Source: Helianthus annuus
Lineage: Eukaryota > Streptophyta > Magnoliopsida > Asterales > Asteraceae
Length of the DNA stretch: 64,000 bases
NCBI RefSeq assembly: GCF_002127325.2
Contig: NC_035444.2
Coordinates: 36,310,506 to 36,374,505 of the forward strand
Direction of reading: 5' to 3'
Of the stretch, positions 47,356-60,872 are shown piece by piece. Below the pieces are notes generated by a model, which had not been told where the DNA came from, did not search any database, and saw only the letters and a program-made list of their open reading frames with translations. The translations under genes were made by a program, and so were the position numbers. Each line of letters opens with the position of its first letter. Position 1 is the first letter of the stretch.

Positions 47356-48068
47356 TATGTGTATTTGAGTCGCACTTTTTCATCTATCCTATTGTTGTTG
47401 CCACTTTTTTCATCTTTTTATTCAAACACACAGAAGACTTCCATATTCGAAAATCAAACAAGCATTTGCGGGATCTTTGCACACAAAACCCCTACCACTT
47501 CACACACCTTTCACATTTCATCACACACATCTCCACACCAACTGCACTCCAGCAAAGGTATTTTCCACTTCTATTTCCGAATTTTTAACTGAAAATTTCT
47601 CGTATTTCTTCGTAATAAGCATGTTTTACGCTAATCGCACCAACTCTTTGGAAAATTTTGTTCTACTGCCGATTCAAGCACGATGAATGTTTACGATTTT
47701 GTTATAGCGATTATATTGTGGAAGATATATGTTTTTGTTTACGATTAATCGTAGTTTAGCACTTTAATCCGGTTAACACCTTTAGATCTGCCTCAAATTA
47801 TGATACGATACGATTTATTAGTGAGTCTGTATTCCAATTCTTCTTCATCTGCCATAATTCTTCTCACTGTGCATTAAACGTGTGTATATTTGATTGTTGT
47901 TGAAACTTTAAACCCTAGGTTGGTGTGCATTAAACGTTGTACGTTTTGTTCAGTATTTAACAGACACAAATAAACAGTTATTTAAAGTTTTCAATTCTGC
48001 TAAATTATTTTACATCTGATTCAATATCGTACAGTGGCTTTATTATATCTGGTTGTAATGTTTTGCAG
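47356..48068 (+). other. Possible 5' UTR exon and leader intron
   Basis: A C/A-rich, leader-like segment ends CAGCAAAG/GTATTT near 47558. A matching acceptor TTTTGCAG ends at 48068. Together they suggest a leader intron for the candidate small ORF that follows. Confidence 0.25.
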
Positions 48069-48089
48069 GTTATAGAGCAAGTTGATGTG

Positions 48090-48248
48090 ATGTTGCCTGT
48101 AATGTACACAGATTGCAACGACGTCGTTGACGAGGAGGAGAAATCACGACGGAGCAAAAGCAGGTTCACTAGTAAGCCTTCGTGGCTCCTGCTTTCGATT
48201 TCTGGTGCGAACCTTTTTCTCTCATCATATTTTGTCTTACTCGTTTGA
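48090..48248 (+). CDS. Candidate 52-aa protein, unrecognised
   Basis: The ATG follows a plausible splice acceptor and a minimal ATGTGA upstream ORF. The protein starts MLPVMYTDCNDVVDEEEK, has a basic stretch (RRSKSRF) and ends in a hydrophobic segment that might be a single membrane helix. I know no family for it. It could be the first coding exon of a longer gene (a donor AGCAG/GTTCAC exists at about 48170) or chance. Confidence 0.25.
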   Translation: MLPVMYTDCNDVVDEEEKSRRSKSRFTSKPSWLLLSISGANLFLSSYFVLLV

Positions 48249-49181
48249 AATAATTGTGATTTTCTGCTTTTTCTTTTCATTATTTTATTGGAAATTGGAT
48301 TTGTGTTTTTATAAAGTAGAAAAGCCACAAATTATATGGCTAAAGTAGGTTCAAATAATTAGATCATCTCAAACTAGGGTGGGGTTGATTCAAATAGTAA
48401 AGTGATTGAAGTTAATGTGTTACTTTTGTTTTCGGTTAATGGTTTGAGCTCTGTTGAAAATGGATTGATGTAAAAATTTATTGTTTAAAAACTCCGACCC
48501 TTACACAGTAAATTTTACGGATATGGATGGATTCAGGTCCTCTCGGATTCTTTCTTTTATTCCTGCACACACCTTGTTCTGCTATACATACTTCCTCATG
48601 GGCTTTCTTTTTACGAGTGAACTGCTCCAACCCTTGCCTGTCTTGGAATCCCTCTATGTCGGTCATGGGCGTCCAAGGATTTGCTGTTGGAGATGGTGTA
48701 AAAAAATTAGGTTATGTAATAAATGTGTAAGCTATGACATGTGGTCTAATGATATGATGTTTGCCCTACATTACAAGTGTAATGTTAGCTGATGTTTATT
48801 TGTAAATATAGTAGTGGGAGAGTAACGTTAGACATTAAAAATAAATAAATAAATAAATAAATAAAATAAACTCGTGTTAAAAAGTAATAAATGTATGACC
48901 AACTACGTTCTCTTACCATCTCCAAAAGTTTTCTCAATATCTTAAAATACTTAAAAACTTTAAATCCAGTTGATATATTATAGTTACTAACTCTGCTCAA
49001 AATATACGAATTTGTGAGATCAATAATACACGTATGGTTCACACATATTCATTACACTTGTAGATGCTTTAACGATGGTTTTGTTTTCTTATGTGGATAT
49101 TATATCTACGCTTTTTTTAACGTGAAACACCATCTCATTATTTTTTTGATTGCTTACACATTTTTTACTATGTTATCTATA
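48249..49181. other. Gene-free stretch
   Basis: Short ORFs near 48480-48790 on both strands have no recognised domain. A TAAA run lies near 48841-48868. Confidence 0.35.
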
Positions 49182-50199
49182 TCTATACTATATAATAAAA
49201 GAAATTATTTTCGGGACACTTGTCATCATATTAGACCATCTCATATAGATAATTATTATTTTAATTTAATCTCTTCTAATTAATTATAGATAACCCTCCT
49301 ACTAAATATTATTTAATTTAATATCTTATATTATAGATAACCCTCCTACTAAATATTATTAGTTTAATATCTTATGGATAATTATTATTATTTAGTTTAA
49401 TCTCCTTCCCATTTAATTTTTTAAAAAGGGTTAGAAAAAAAACGTTGGGGGCTCAGATGTTAAAAGATTCTTTTTTGGGCCAAAAGAGTAAAAGTGATAT
49501 AACCACAGGGGCCAAAATCGTAATTTACCCTTTATAATATTATTTATTTGAATTAATTATATTTGAACGTTTTGTTTAGTTTGGTATCAAATAGATTTTA
49601 CGAAACTTAAAATAAAATTAACTAATATTATTTATCATTTATACATTTACGTAGTTTTAAATAAAGAGTCAAATTTATTGAGACTTCGTCAACAAATTTT
49701 GCAAAAACAGAATAATCTATTTTTATCATGAAAACCAAACTTTGTATTAATATATTAACTATTTTTATTTTCACTATACAAAATTACATTTACTCGACCC
49801 ATGTAATACATGAGGTTTTTTAACATATAACTTTTTATTATTTGATATATAAAATTAGATTTATTCAATTCGTACAATACATGGGGTTTTTTAAGGATAT
49901 ATATTTTTTTATTATTCAGTATAGAAAATTACATTTATTCAAACCGTGTAATGCACATATTTTTAAAGATGTAATTTTTTTATTATTTGGTATATAAAAT
50001 TACATTTATTCAACCCGTGTAATAAATGAGGTTTTTTAACGATGTATCATTTTATTATTTGGTATACAATATTACATTTATTCAACCCGTGTAATACACG
50101 TGGTTTTAAAGAAATGAGTTTTTAAAGATATCTTATTTTATTATTAGTATATAAAATTTATTTATTCAACCCCGTGTAATACACGGGGTTATAACCTAG
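49182..50199 (+). mobile_element. Non-autonomous Helitron, complete
   Basis: The 5' end TCTATACTATATAATAAAAG follows an A. The 3' end has the hairpin CCCCGTGTAATACACGGGG (50169-50187) and then CTAG, followed by T. This is the A/TC...CTRR/T structure of Helitrons, which move by rolling-circle replication. The 1018-bp element has no Rep/helicase ORF. Confidence 0.85.
49795..50190 (+). repeat. Six tandem copies of the Helitron terminal-hairpin unit
   Basis: CCCRTGTAATACAYG-like hairpins are centred near 49805, 49877, 49951, 50022, 50094 and 50179, 71-85 bp apart, each with a preceding ATTACATTTATTCAA-like spacer. Only the last is followed by CTAG. Confidence 0.8.
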
Positions 50200-50454
50200 T
50201 TTGATAATATATATATATATATACCAGTGTTAGCATTGTTTAGACATTTAAAATGTCACTTTATCAATTTTGATCCGCTTTATAAGTAACAAATAACATA
50301 TTTACTATTTTTATATATCTTCGTGTGTTTAGACAAGTGTAAAGAGACTTGGGTCGAATAGGTATTAAATTTTTTGATATTAAATAAATAATATCAGATG
50401 ATATAAGTTCCACATCTTTAAATACAAATAAATACAGCAAATAATTAAAAAAAA

Positions 50455-50781
50455 TAGTAAATTGCCAAAATCGTCCCTGAGGTTTGGGCCCGTTTATCAG
50501 TTTCATCCAAAACAATTTTTTTTACTATATTGCCCCTTCACTTTTGGGCTAATTTGTCATTTTCATCCAATCGTCTAACTTTTTTGCCAAAGTCGTTCCT
50601 GACGTTTGGGAGTTTTTGCCATTTTCATCTAAATGTTTTCCAGAAAAAATAACTAAAATTAGACGTTTGGATAAAAATGTCAAAAAATCCCAAAAGTGAA
50701 GTGCAATATGGTACAAAAAATTATTTTGAACGAAACTGACAAACATACTCAAACCTCAAGGACGATTTTGACAATTTACTC
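50455..50781. mobile_element. Inverted-repeat MITE (AGTAAATTGCC ends)
   Basis: The left end TAGTAAATTGCCAAAATCGT pairs with the right end ACGATTTTGACAATTTACTCA. Same broad type as the elements at 23674 and 35929. Confidence 0.65.
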
Positions 50782-52217
50782 AGGAAAAAAGAAACCCATA
50801 TTCAATAGTTTCCTCTTCTAAATATTATTATCCCAACAACTTTTTTTGGTCATCATGATCGATATGTAGATTTTATTGTTTCAAACGTGGGCCATCTGCT
50901 CCTTTTAACAAGCATCAAATGCTTTTGCAAATAATTTAAAGTGTCCCCTAAAACGTAGATGGGTCCATTAGCTTGTAAGAAAATAAATGAATCGTTACTT
51001 TCTTAAATATAACCCAACAAATCACGTGACATTGAACGGCTAAGATTTCCCACAAGTAAAATTCATAAATATTGACATGGAAACATCTTTTCATGACTTG
51101 TCATGCATGTTCGTATGAGTTTTGTGACCATGTTTATTGCGTTTATGAAAGTTTGTTATGGAGTTTATAAAAGTTACATTGCTTTTGGGTTCGCTTCATT
51201 TCTATTTGGTTTCGGTTTAAATTTATGCTTGAAGTGCTTAGGCTTAGAACAAAGTGGCACAAAGAAATGCACCTTGGCCTGTAACTTTTGTTAACCACTT
51301 ATTAGCGAATTTGAAAGTTTGTTATGGAGTTTATAAAAGTTACATTGCTTTAGAGCACCGTTTCAAGTTAAGTTTTACATCAATCGACTCGTATCCTTGT
51401 TCTGATCAAAAGCCCGAAAACATCAGTTTGTAATTTGGAAGAAAAACTTAACTCCGTTATGTTTTTTTAATGGCGGACTATTTTACAAACAAAATGGAAG
51501 AGTTTGGATTATTGTGGGTAATTAACTGAGTTGAGATTACTATCGGCCAAAAAGAGCCGGTTAAAATCCAATTTGCGTTAAATAAAACAAAGCTGAACCG
51601 TTGTTTATTAGTTTCTAGTTTGAGTTGGTTGTTTCAATGCAGTTTTGTTAGTTAACTCGGTTTGGATTCATTTAATTAGTTTTTTCCCAACCTTGGCAAG
51701 TTTATAATAACGGATAAACTCTAAACACATTATTAAAAAATATCAAAAATTGAGATTCACCTAATGACGTATGAAACGTTTGAAAAAGCAACTGTTCTTT
51801 TAGCTGCAGGGGGAATCTTTTGGGTATGGTTTTAGGTTTTGATTTTAAAATAGATTTGGGAGGGATTGGTTTATTGGATTTTATCCAAGATTGTTTTTAT
51901 GTACGGTCACTTTCATCTTTTTATTTATTTGTTTGCAACTCCAAAATAAAAACAACTACAAGAACTAAAACAAATGGAGCTATCAATTATCCAATCCTTT
52001 TATTATTATCTTGTGAATTCTAAAAGTTTGTTTTCAAAATTTGAATGTGCTGTGCATATGTTATGTACCATCAACAAACAAAAGTCATGTGTTTAGATTT
52101 GCATTTCGAAACTGATTATTAATTTTATTACAATTTATAATTAACGCTTGGTACGTTGTCTAATGAGACCGATATCACATCAATGGATTTATACATTTTT
52201 ATGTGTTACGAAAACAG
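50782..52217. other. Gene-free stretch upstream of the KIP1-like gene
   Basis: No exon encoding the expected Trp-rich start of a NAB domain was found. A short direct repeat (GAAAGTTTGTTATGGAGTTT) occurs at about 51147 and 51311. Confidence 0.4.
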
Positions 52218-53845
52218 ACATGGAAGATAAAATACAAGCGCTTAACGGGGAATACAAGCCGGACACATTTGGGGAACGTGCAGACTTCTACTATAGAAAA
52301 CGCCCTCAACTTGTGGCCTTACTTCAAGACCTTTACAACCGTTACCTTTATTTAGCAGATCGTTACACTCGTACACTCTCTAAACAGCAACAAACTCAAC
52401 AAAATGTACACGGACAAGAACAAATATGTTACATGAACTCCTTAGATCATACCGAAACTCCACTTTCTTGCCAATCACCACTCCATCCGCTAGAACCTGA
52501 TACCGCGGTGTTTGTGATATCAGAGCTTGTTATGAAGTTTGTTGACTACCATATCGTGGTGGATGAGCTACAAAGTTTGGATATGATACAGGTAATCATA
52601 TACATCCACATACTCACATATATACAGAGGCACGTTTAATATATATATTTAATTTAATCGGTTAACCGCCAGAAGCGTATAAAGACATGTACATATTGTT
52701 TTAACTCTACTAAATAAGACCGTATATACAGAGGTACATTTAACATATAACCAATTTTAATCACACTTTTCGCTCAGTAGTGTTATATATGTAGTTTTCG
52801 TATAAATTTTTTTGGGCATATACGTTTTTGACCCCCGGTTCTATAGAAATTTTTGGGTATATACGTTTTCGACCCCCGTCATTCGGGTCAAGCTTCGCCA
52901 CTGACCAACAACAATCCACTAGTGACAGTGGTGGACCTAGAGTGATAGAAGGGGTAACCTCCGTTTCCCCTTGATGCTCCGTTGACGCTCCGACAGTAGT
53001 GTAAATTTTGGAAAAATTGACGTTTTTTCGATTTCGTTTCCCCTTTTATAGAAATGTTACCCCTATATGGATTTTCTAGATCCACCAGCACTGATTAGTG
53101 ACAATTTTAACTTTCGCATTGAAATTATGAATTATTATGCATAGTTTAAATAATAAAAATGTTATTTGAATTTATTAAACCGATGAATCTAGAATCCAAA
53201 AACTATATATGTTTTATATAACCAGTTTTGTGTTTGTAGGAAGAGTCGAAGAAGAAGATAGAGATACAGAAAAGTCTACTAGAGGTGTTAGAATCAGAGC
53301 GTGTGGTTCTAAGTAACGAAAACAGTAGGCTAGCTTCAGAGTCATTGTTCATGAAACGTAAGGCGGGCGAGCTCGCAAGATGCGTGTTACTTGAACGAAC
53401 AGAAGACGAGCGCGTGTTCGCCCTGAGTCGTAAAATCGACGAACTTCAAGGGCAGATACACACGTTAAAGAAACAGAACAAAGAATATTATGACAAGTTG
53501 ATGAAACACCAAATGGAAGTAAACAAGAATGAAGGAAAGAAGAATAATATAGATATAAACATAAAAAAGTTGATGGTCAAAAACGGCAGCTGCAGTGACG
53601 GTGGTGGTGGTGGGGAGAGCAGTGGTAGTAGTAGTGTTGGGTGGAGTTGTGAAGATGAAACAGGTTGTTCTGTGAGTAGTACAAGCAGCACATGTACAAG
53701 TTTAAGTCAGGTGATCAAGGGTGGGAAGAAAAAGAAGAAACAATATCCACGTGGCAGTGATGGTGAGAAGGGGTATGGGTTGTGGGACCGGGTGAAGAAG
53801 TTTGAAATGCTCATGTGTGGACATCATCTTGATGCTGCATGCTGA
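52218..53845 (+). CDS. KIP1-like / NETWORKED (NAB-domain) protein, 5' part not found
   Basis: Two exons are clear: about 52218-52591 and 53240-53845, with GT-AG borders and phase-0 junction. The first encodes the C-terminal half of an actin-binding NAB domain (DMEDKIQAL, GERADFYYRKRPQLVALLQD, YLYLADRYTR). The second encodes a coiled coil (EESKKKIEIQKSLLEVLESE..., MKRKAGELARC, LQGQIHTLKKQN), a Gly/Ser-rich linker and a basic C-terminus (GLWDRVKKFEMLMCG). NET proteins link actin to membranes; the short length suggests the NET3 type. The usual first exon, with a WWW-SH...S-WL motif, is not visible upstream within ~1.5 kb. AAAACAG at 52211-52217 is the likely acceptor. So either the first exon is far upstream or the gene is truncated. 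The stop is at 53843-53845. Confidence 0.75.
52765..52903 (-). mobile_element. hAT-type MITE fragment in the KIP1-like intron
   Basis: On the minus strand it starts CAGTGGCGAAGCTTGACCCG, matching the element at 27173-27318. It has an internal duplication of the CGACCCCCG/ATACGTTTT part. Its other end is missing. Confidence 0.7.
52926..53093. mobile_element. 168-bp hAT-type MITE in the KIP1-like intron
   Basis: The ends CAGTGGTGGACCTAG and CTAGATCCACCAGCACTG are inverted repeats. ACTAGTGA (52918-52925) and ATTAGTGA (53094-53101) are an 8-bp duplication with one mismatch. Confidence 0.75.
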
Positions 53846-55390
53846 TTGATTTGTGTAGGTAACTTGTAGCACTTACTTATTTGGCAAGAATGTTTATGTT
53901 TTGTTCACTTACCATATTTAATGGGCTTGTTCATTTACTCTCTCTCGCCACTAGAGGTGCTCAAACTAGTTTAGTTTTGGTCAACGGAAGTCAAAACCAG
54001 TTTCAATGGAGGGGTTCTCCGATATCCAACGAGTGGTTCGGTCCGGTTCCTAATTGGTTTTAATGCCGGTTCAGGCCTCAGGGTTACAAAGTGCAACCAT
54101 CAACCATCGTCTCGCCTATAGCGTTAGCCTGTCTACCACCTTCTTCTAGAGATAAGATCGAGATTGGTGCTGTCCCGGTACCGAAAATGCCGATACCCAA
54201 TTTATGGAAAAGTGGGTACTTATTACTGTACTGAATCTATCTGTACGATACCGGTACTCGTTATAAAATGCTCATCTCTATATGGTATAGGTACCTAACC
54301 AATACTGGTATCAAAAATAACAACACCAAATTTCTGAAAAAGTAGGTACCAAATTTATCAATGTGATACCGGTACTCTGTAGCAAATGCTTATCCCTTCC
54401 TTCTTCTATCGGTACGATCTCCTCCCTCCCTCTTGCAAATAAACACCAACAACATCGTGTAAAGCACCCCGGATATTTTGAAGAAAATCTAATATAACCA
54501 TCAAATGCATAAAAACACATATTTTCGCAATCAGAAGACTAAAATATATGTTAAATGATGACGCGAGTTTATAAATGGGCTTATCATCTTATTCATCGTC
54601 TTGGTTTTGGATTTCTTGGGCCTATTGTACCGGATCCAGTCTATAAGTTCCTTCCTCTGGACCCTTAATAACACTACCAAACTATATCTAAATTTCTAAT
54701 GGGTTGTTTTTCCATTTGCACTTGAATAGTAGGATTAAGTTTACATCTGCTGGCCCATCTATCTAAGCCCCACCTATGTGACTTGATATTCATATCACAA
54801 AGCCTTGGATCACAAGGTTGATTACCAGGCTTTTTCAATTTGATGGGCCCTATGATAATGCCCAATTCGGGTTTTCAAAAACTATTTTCATTTCAAGTGC
54901 TATGTGGATATTAAGACGAATAAAAAATAATGCAACGAAGAAAATAAAAATGACACGAGATTTAGTTGCAGGACCCGAATTCTCGAGTCTTCTATAATAT
55001 AGAGATAGTAGCGTTGTTTGGGATAATCGGTAATCCATAGACGATTCATGTAACTTACGTATTGTTAAGAAGTTTATTAACTTGTAAACTAAATATACGC
55101 ATTTTGATTATATAATCTCTTTGATCAAGAGTATTATATGTATGATTAGTTAGGTTTTGCCCAGTGGACTATTACAATTATCTAGATGTTACACAATATA
55201 TGTTAGTACACTACACACTATGGATAACCCTTAGAAGGGGATGATAAACACTGAAGTCGAAAATTAATCTATTAACCAAGTGATGGAAGAAACCCTTTAG
55301 TTGAGATGTATGCATATTAATTAAGAACAAGAGGATTCATGAAGAACACGAATATGTCTACATAGTATATCTCATCAGGATGGGAGGTTC
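53846..55390. other. Gene-free stretch
   Basis: A CGGTACC/GATACC-rich segment (about 54150-54280) has TAGAGATRAG-like ends and may be a hAT-type MITE. No gene seen in the rest. Confidence 0.35.
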
Positions 55391-55398
55391 ACAAGGAT

Positions 55399-55553
55399 CA
55401 GTGACGGATCTAGGAATATTTTCCAAGGGGTTGTTTTTGGTATATTCTCACTGATTTTTTCAAAATCATTCAAGGTTTCCGCTAACTTTTTCCATTTTTT
55501 TTCCAAACCAAGGGGGTTCCTGGGAACCCAGGAACCCACTGGATCCGCTACTA
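55399..55553. mobile_element. 155-bp hAT-type MITE
   Basis: CAGTGACGGATCTAGG at the left pairs with CTGGATCCGCTACTA at the right. ACAAGGAT flanks it exactly on both sides (55391-55398, 55554-55561). Confidence 0.8.
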
Positions 55554-55602
55554 ACAAGGATTGTGTATATATAGGATAATATTGAGTGACATATGAAATG
55601 TT

Positions 55603-55930
55603 CTAGCTACTGAACTTAAGTCGTTTGTTTCCAGGATATGCTAAATGACACACGCCCGTACATCAAAGAATATCTTATCGGTCTATTAGGCACACACTAG
55701 CTAGCAATGTATGCAATATTTAGCCTTTTGTTATACATTATGGAACTGAATAATAAACACGATTGCCTAGCTACTGAACTTAAGTCGTTTGTTTCCAGGA
55801 TATGCTAAATGACACACGCCCGTACATCAAAGAATATCTTATCGGTCTATTAGGCACACACTAGCTAGCAATGTATGCAATATTTAGCCTTTTGTTATAC
55901 ATTATGGAACTGAATAATAAACACGATTGC
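55603..55930. repeat. Perfect 164-bp tandem duplication
   Basis: Copy 1 (55603-55766) and copy 2 (55767-55930) are identical by eye, starting CTAGCTACTGAACTTAAGTC. No mismatches were seen, so the event is recent or an assembly artefact. Confidence 0.88.
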
Positions 55931-57130
55931 CTACATTGTATCGTACAAACATTGAATCTTTAATGCATTGGTACTTCCTATGGAAACAAGAAAGTTTAGA
56001 GAGAGTTATAAGATTTAAAAGAAATCATTACTAAATAAACAATAATGCAACTTTTTTTTATAAAACAATTGGTAAAGAGGTAATATGATTCATTGACTTT
56101 TAAACTGCTAGACCCTTTATTTCGTTTTATTCTTTAATATAACAATTTAATATCTTAGCAACAAAATATAATCCAAATTTACATGATTGGGCTGAATTTA
56201 GTATCCTGAATTGGAGAGGATACAATACATACAAGAGCATCATCCACCAACCTAAAGAACAATCCTACCACCCACTTACTATAGAAAGTAATATTGTTAT
56301 AGTATATAAAATTATAGATTGTTTATATATGCAATGTAAATGCATGGTATACAAGTTGACATCATTTTCTATGGGATTTTAGGGGTGCCCTTGGAAAGGA
56401 ACCCCTTACCTCAAAGTTGATATGTGTTATTTAATGTTGTATGCACCAATCATATGGGTTTGACGTATTAATATTGGAATATATGTACTTGTAGTCCTCT
56501 TAACTTCAAATAGCATTTCAACACCTTGTTTACAAGACCTCATAATTTCACAATCCAACCTTTGTTATGTTTAGGGCTAATAGTGTTGATGAATTGAAAG
56601 TTAAGGAAAAACGTTGTTTCGGGAAATCAGTAGGTATGTTAGTATTTGAACACCAAGGCAACCGCAAAGGGATGCATTTTTGAAAATCAGTTTGTATTTT
56701 GTATGGTCCTCAAGAGACATCATGTAGTGGTAATGTGTCTTTCTAGTCCCTTCTATTCTAGAGGTGGAGGGTTTAAATACTGCAATGTATAGGAATAGGT
56801 TATTTTATTGTTAAAAAATGTTTGTATCTTGTATAAAAATTGAATTGCTCTCTAATTGTTAGATATATTTGAATTAAAGTTTACAAGATGGTAATGGTTA
56901 TGACACCAAATGGAACAAATTAACCGAAACCTTCGATCTAAGTTAGAATGTGAATTATGCATTCTATTATGATTATGTCATGTCTTTGTGAGGTATGGGG
57001 TTCCTTTCAAGAACACAGTTAATTTGTAGACAAAATCCTACTGAAAATGACATAATGTTAGGACAACAAAATCAAGATGGAGTATCAGTGGAATAAGATT
57101 TGAGTTTGAATGATGATAATCCTCCCATGT
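55931..57130. other. Gene-free AT-rich stretch
   Basis: No gene or clear element. Confidence 0.4.
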
Positions 57131-57135
57131 GCGTG

Positions 57136-57137
<2 letters not shown>

Positions 57138-57233
<96 letters not shown>
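57138..57233. repeat. (ATT)n microsatellite
   Basis: About 31 uninterrupted ATT units. Confidence 0.9.
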
Positions 57234-57234
<1 letters not shown>

Positions 57235-57419
57235 TACTACCTATTATAAATTAGCAACATTTTGGTGCATAAAGAAGTTGTATTCTATGTTTAGGGTGGT
57301 TTTCAAAAAAATAAAATAATTGATATTACACTTTCAACCCAAAAGGTTTCTATATTTGCTAATTGAACATCAAAACTTTTTTAGTTTCAACTTTAGTACC
57401 TAATACTTTTCATATTTTG

Positions 57420-57784
57420 CAAAATTTTCGTTTTACGTTTTGTTCTAAAGTTTGCGAGTTAACACAATACAACGTTCGTGTGTGGTTCAATGTTTTTACG
57501 TTTTGTTTTACGCTTCGTTCTTAATTTTGCGAGTTAACATGACACAACGTGTGTGTATGATTAAACGTTTTTATGTCGTCATTTTTTCCCGTTTGATAAG
57601 TTCATCGCAACGCGCGGGTCCTAAATCGACTTGGTTATCATTTTCTATGTTTTACATTTCGGTCTAATTTTTCTGCATTAACATGTCGAAACTTCAGTGT
57701 TCGTGGTCGTTGACGGTGTTGTCGCATTGATCCTATTTTTCACGGTTTTACGTCCCCACTGTAACGCAGGGGGCTTAATACTAG
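57420..57784 (+). mobile_element. Helitron 3' part
   Basis: It ends with a GC-rich imperfect hairpin (CCCCACTGTAACGCAGGGGG), then CTAG (57781-57784) and T. Upstream, phrases such as GCGAGTTAACA and CGTTTTACG recur. The 5' end was not found. Confidence 0.45.
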
Positions 57785-58349
57785 TTTAAATACAAATAAC
57801 GAAAAAATGGGCCATGAAACTAAACTAAACCAATGTGGATTATTTAAATGCTACGTGGGCTTCAGTTAGATCATGGGTTTTGTCGGGCTGGAGTTGAAGT
57901 ATGACGTGGCCCATCAATTCTCCTATATATTAAAAACACAAAGTTGTGAATAGTACTCTGAGCCACGTGACAAACCTAATGAATAGTTAAAGCAGTCATG
58001 TGTCATCTTTAATAGAGTGAGAGGAGATAAAATCAAAACGACAGATAGAGAGGGAGCCTGAAATAGAGACTAAGAGAGAGAGAAAGTGAGAAACCAGAGA
58101 AAAAGAGAGGGAGATGTGGAAGAAAGAGCGACTGTTCACGAAACGGCAGCTCTCCGGAGAACAGCCGGTGTCCGGCTAGGGTGAGAGCGGTGATGAGGTG
58201 GTGGCTCGAAGTCGAAACAGAGAAGGAAAGGGTCAAGACGGTGGCCACGTTCTTCCAAAAACCCACCCAAAACCTAGAGATAGAAGGATCAGGGGAGTGT
58301 CCGGTCGGCCAGTCGTTCCTCCAACGGTGCGTGCACCATCACGCCACAC
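57785..58349. other. Sequence left of the hAT composite
   Basis: A GA-rich stretch (58030-58115) and short ORFs on both strands. No recognised domain. It was continuous with 60873 onward before the hAT insertion. Confidence 0.35.
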
Positions 58350-58518
58350 CAGTGGCGGAACTAGAAGAAAAATTCAGGGGTATCCCAAATTTTTTTTACA
58401 TAGACCCGTTCCTAAGAAATCGAGCCCCCCTTCCCTGTGTAGCTAGTAAAAATGGGCCCTTCTTTTACATATGGTCATCCCTGAGAATTTGAGAGCCCTT
58501 ATGGGCCCTGTGCGGCTA

Positions 58519-60043
<1,525 letters not shown>

Positions 60044-60872
60044 TTATATATATATATAGAATTATTAGGTTACAAACACTTGTATCACATGGGACACGAG
60101 TTGAATAAACAAATATAACTGAAATTCTGTATTTTAGATACGTTTAGTGTGAATGTTTATATAGTATTTCTTTACATTTAGTCCTTTTATTAAATCATAT
60201 ATATTTAGAAAGAAATATTTCAATATTTCTTCATGTATTATTTTCATTTTAACCTTTTCTTCCTATATCATTTTCTTTTTTAATCTTTTCAGTTGTGAAC
60301 CTTGTAGGCACGTATCATTTTTAAGGAACCTTTAGTACATGTAAAAAAATATATATAAGCAAAGTAAAAAAAATAAAACAAACAAGTAATGTGTACAATA
60401 AGTTAAAAAAACTAAATCGTTAAATATTAATTGAAGTTTGAATAACTATTAAATATTTAGTGAAATTTACCTTTAAAAAGAATCTTAATTGAAATTTGAA
60501 TAATTGTAATTTTCTGACTTTACTTGACTTTTGACAGATTTCTTTTCATTAATAACCCCATTCATTATCCCAATGCTTATTTTATATATTATATAATAAA
60601 TATAATTTTCATCTTCTTCTTTAAGAACTTTCATCTTCTTCTTTAAGAAGTTGTGTCTACCGCTGCAAGTTTCCACCGGGAAATTTTGTTTCCGTCAACC
60701 ATAAATTTCCATTTCTTATCTTCATCTAATTCAGGGGTATCCTAACATTTGCTTAGGGGTATCCCTGAATATAAAATGAAGATTGTAACAAAAATATTAC
60801 ACTTCGCCAAGAAAGTTGAGGGGTATCCCGGGCTACACCTCGTAACTAAATAGATCCGCCCCTGCGCCACAC

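Noticed and set aside
51103..51294. Hydrophobic 63-aa reading frame
   Set aside because: No family resemblance, no promoter or splice context; AT-rich chance ORF.
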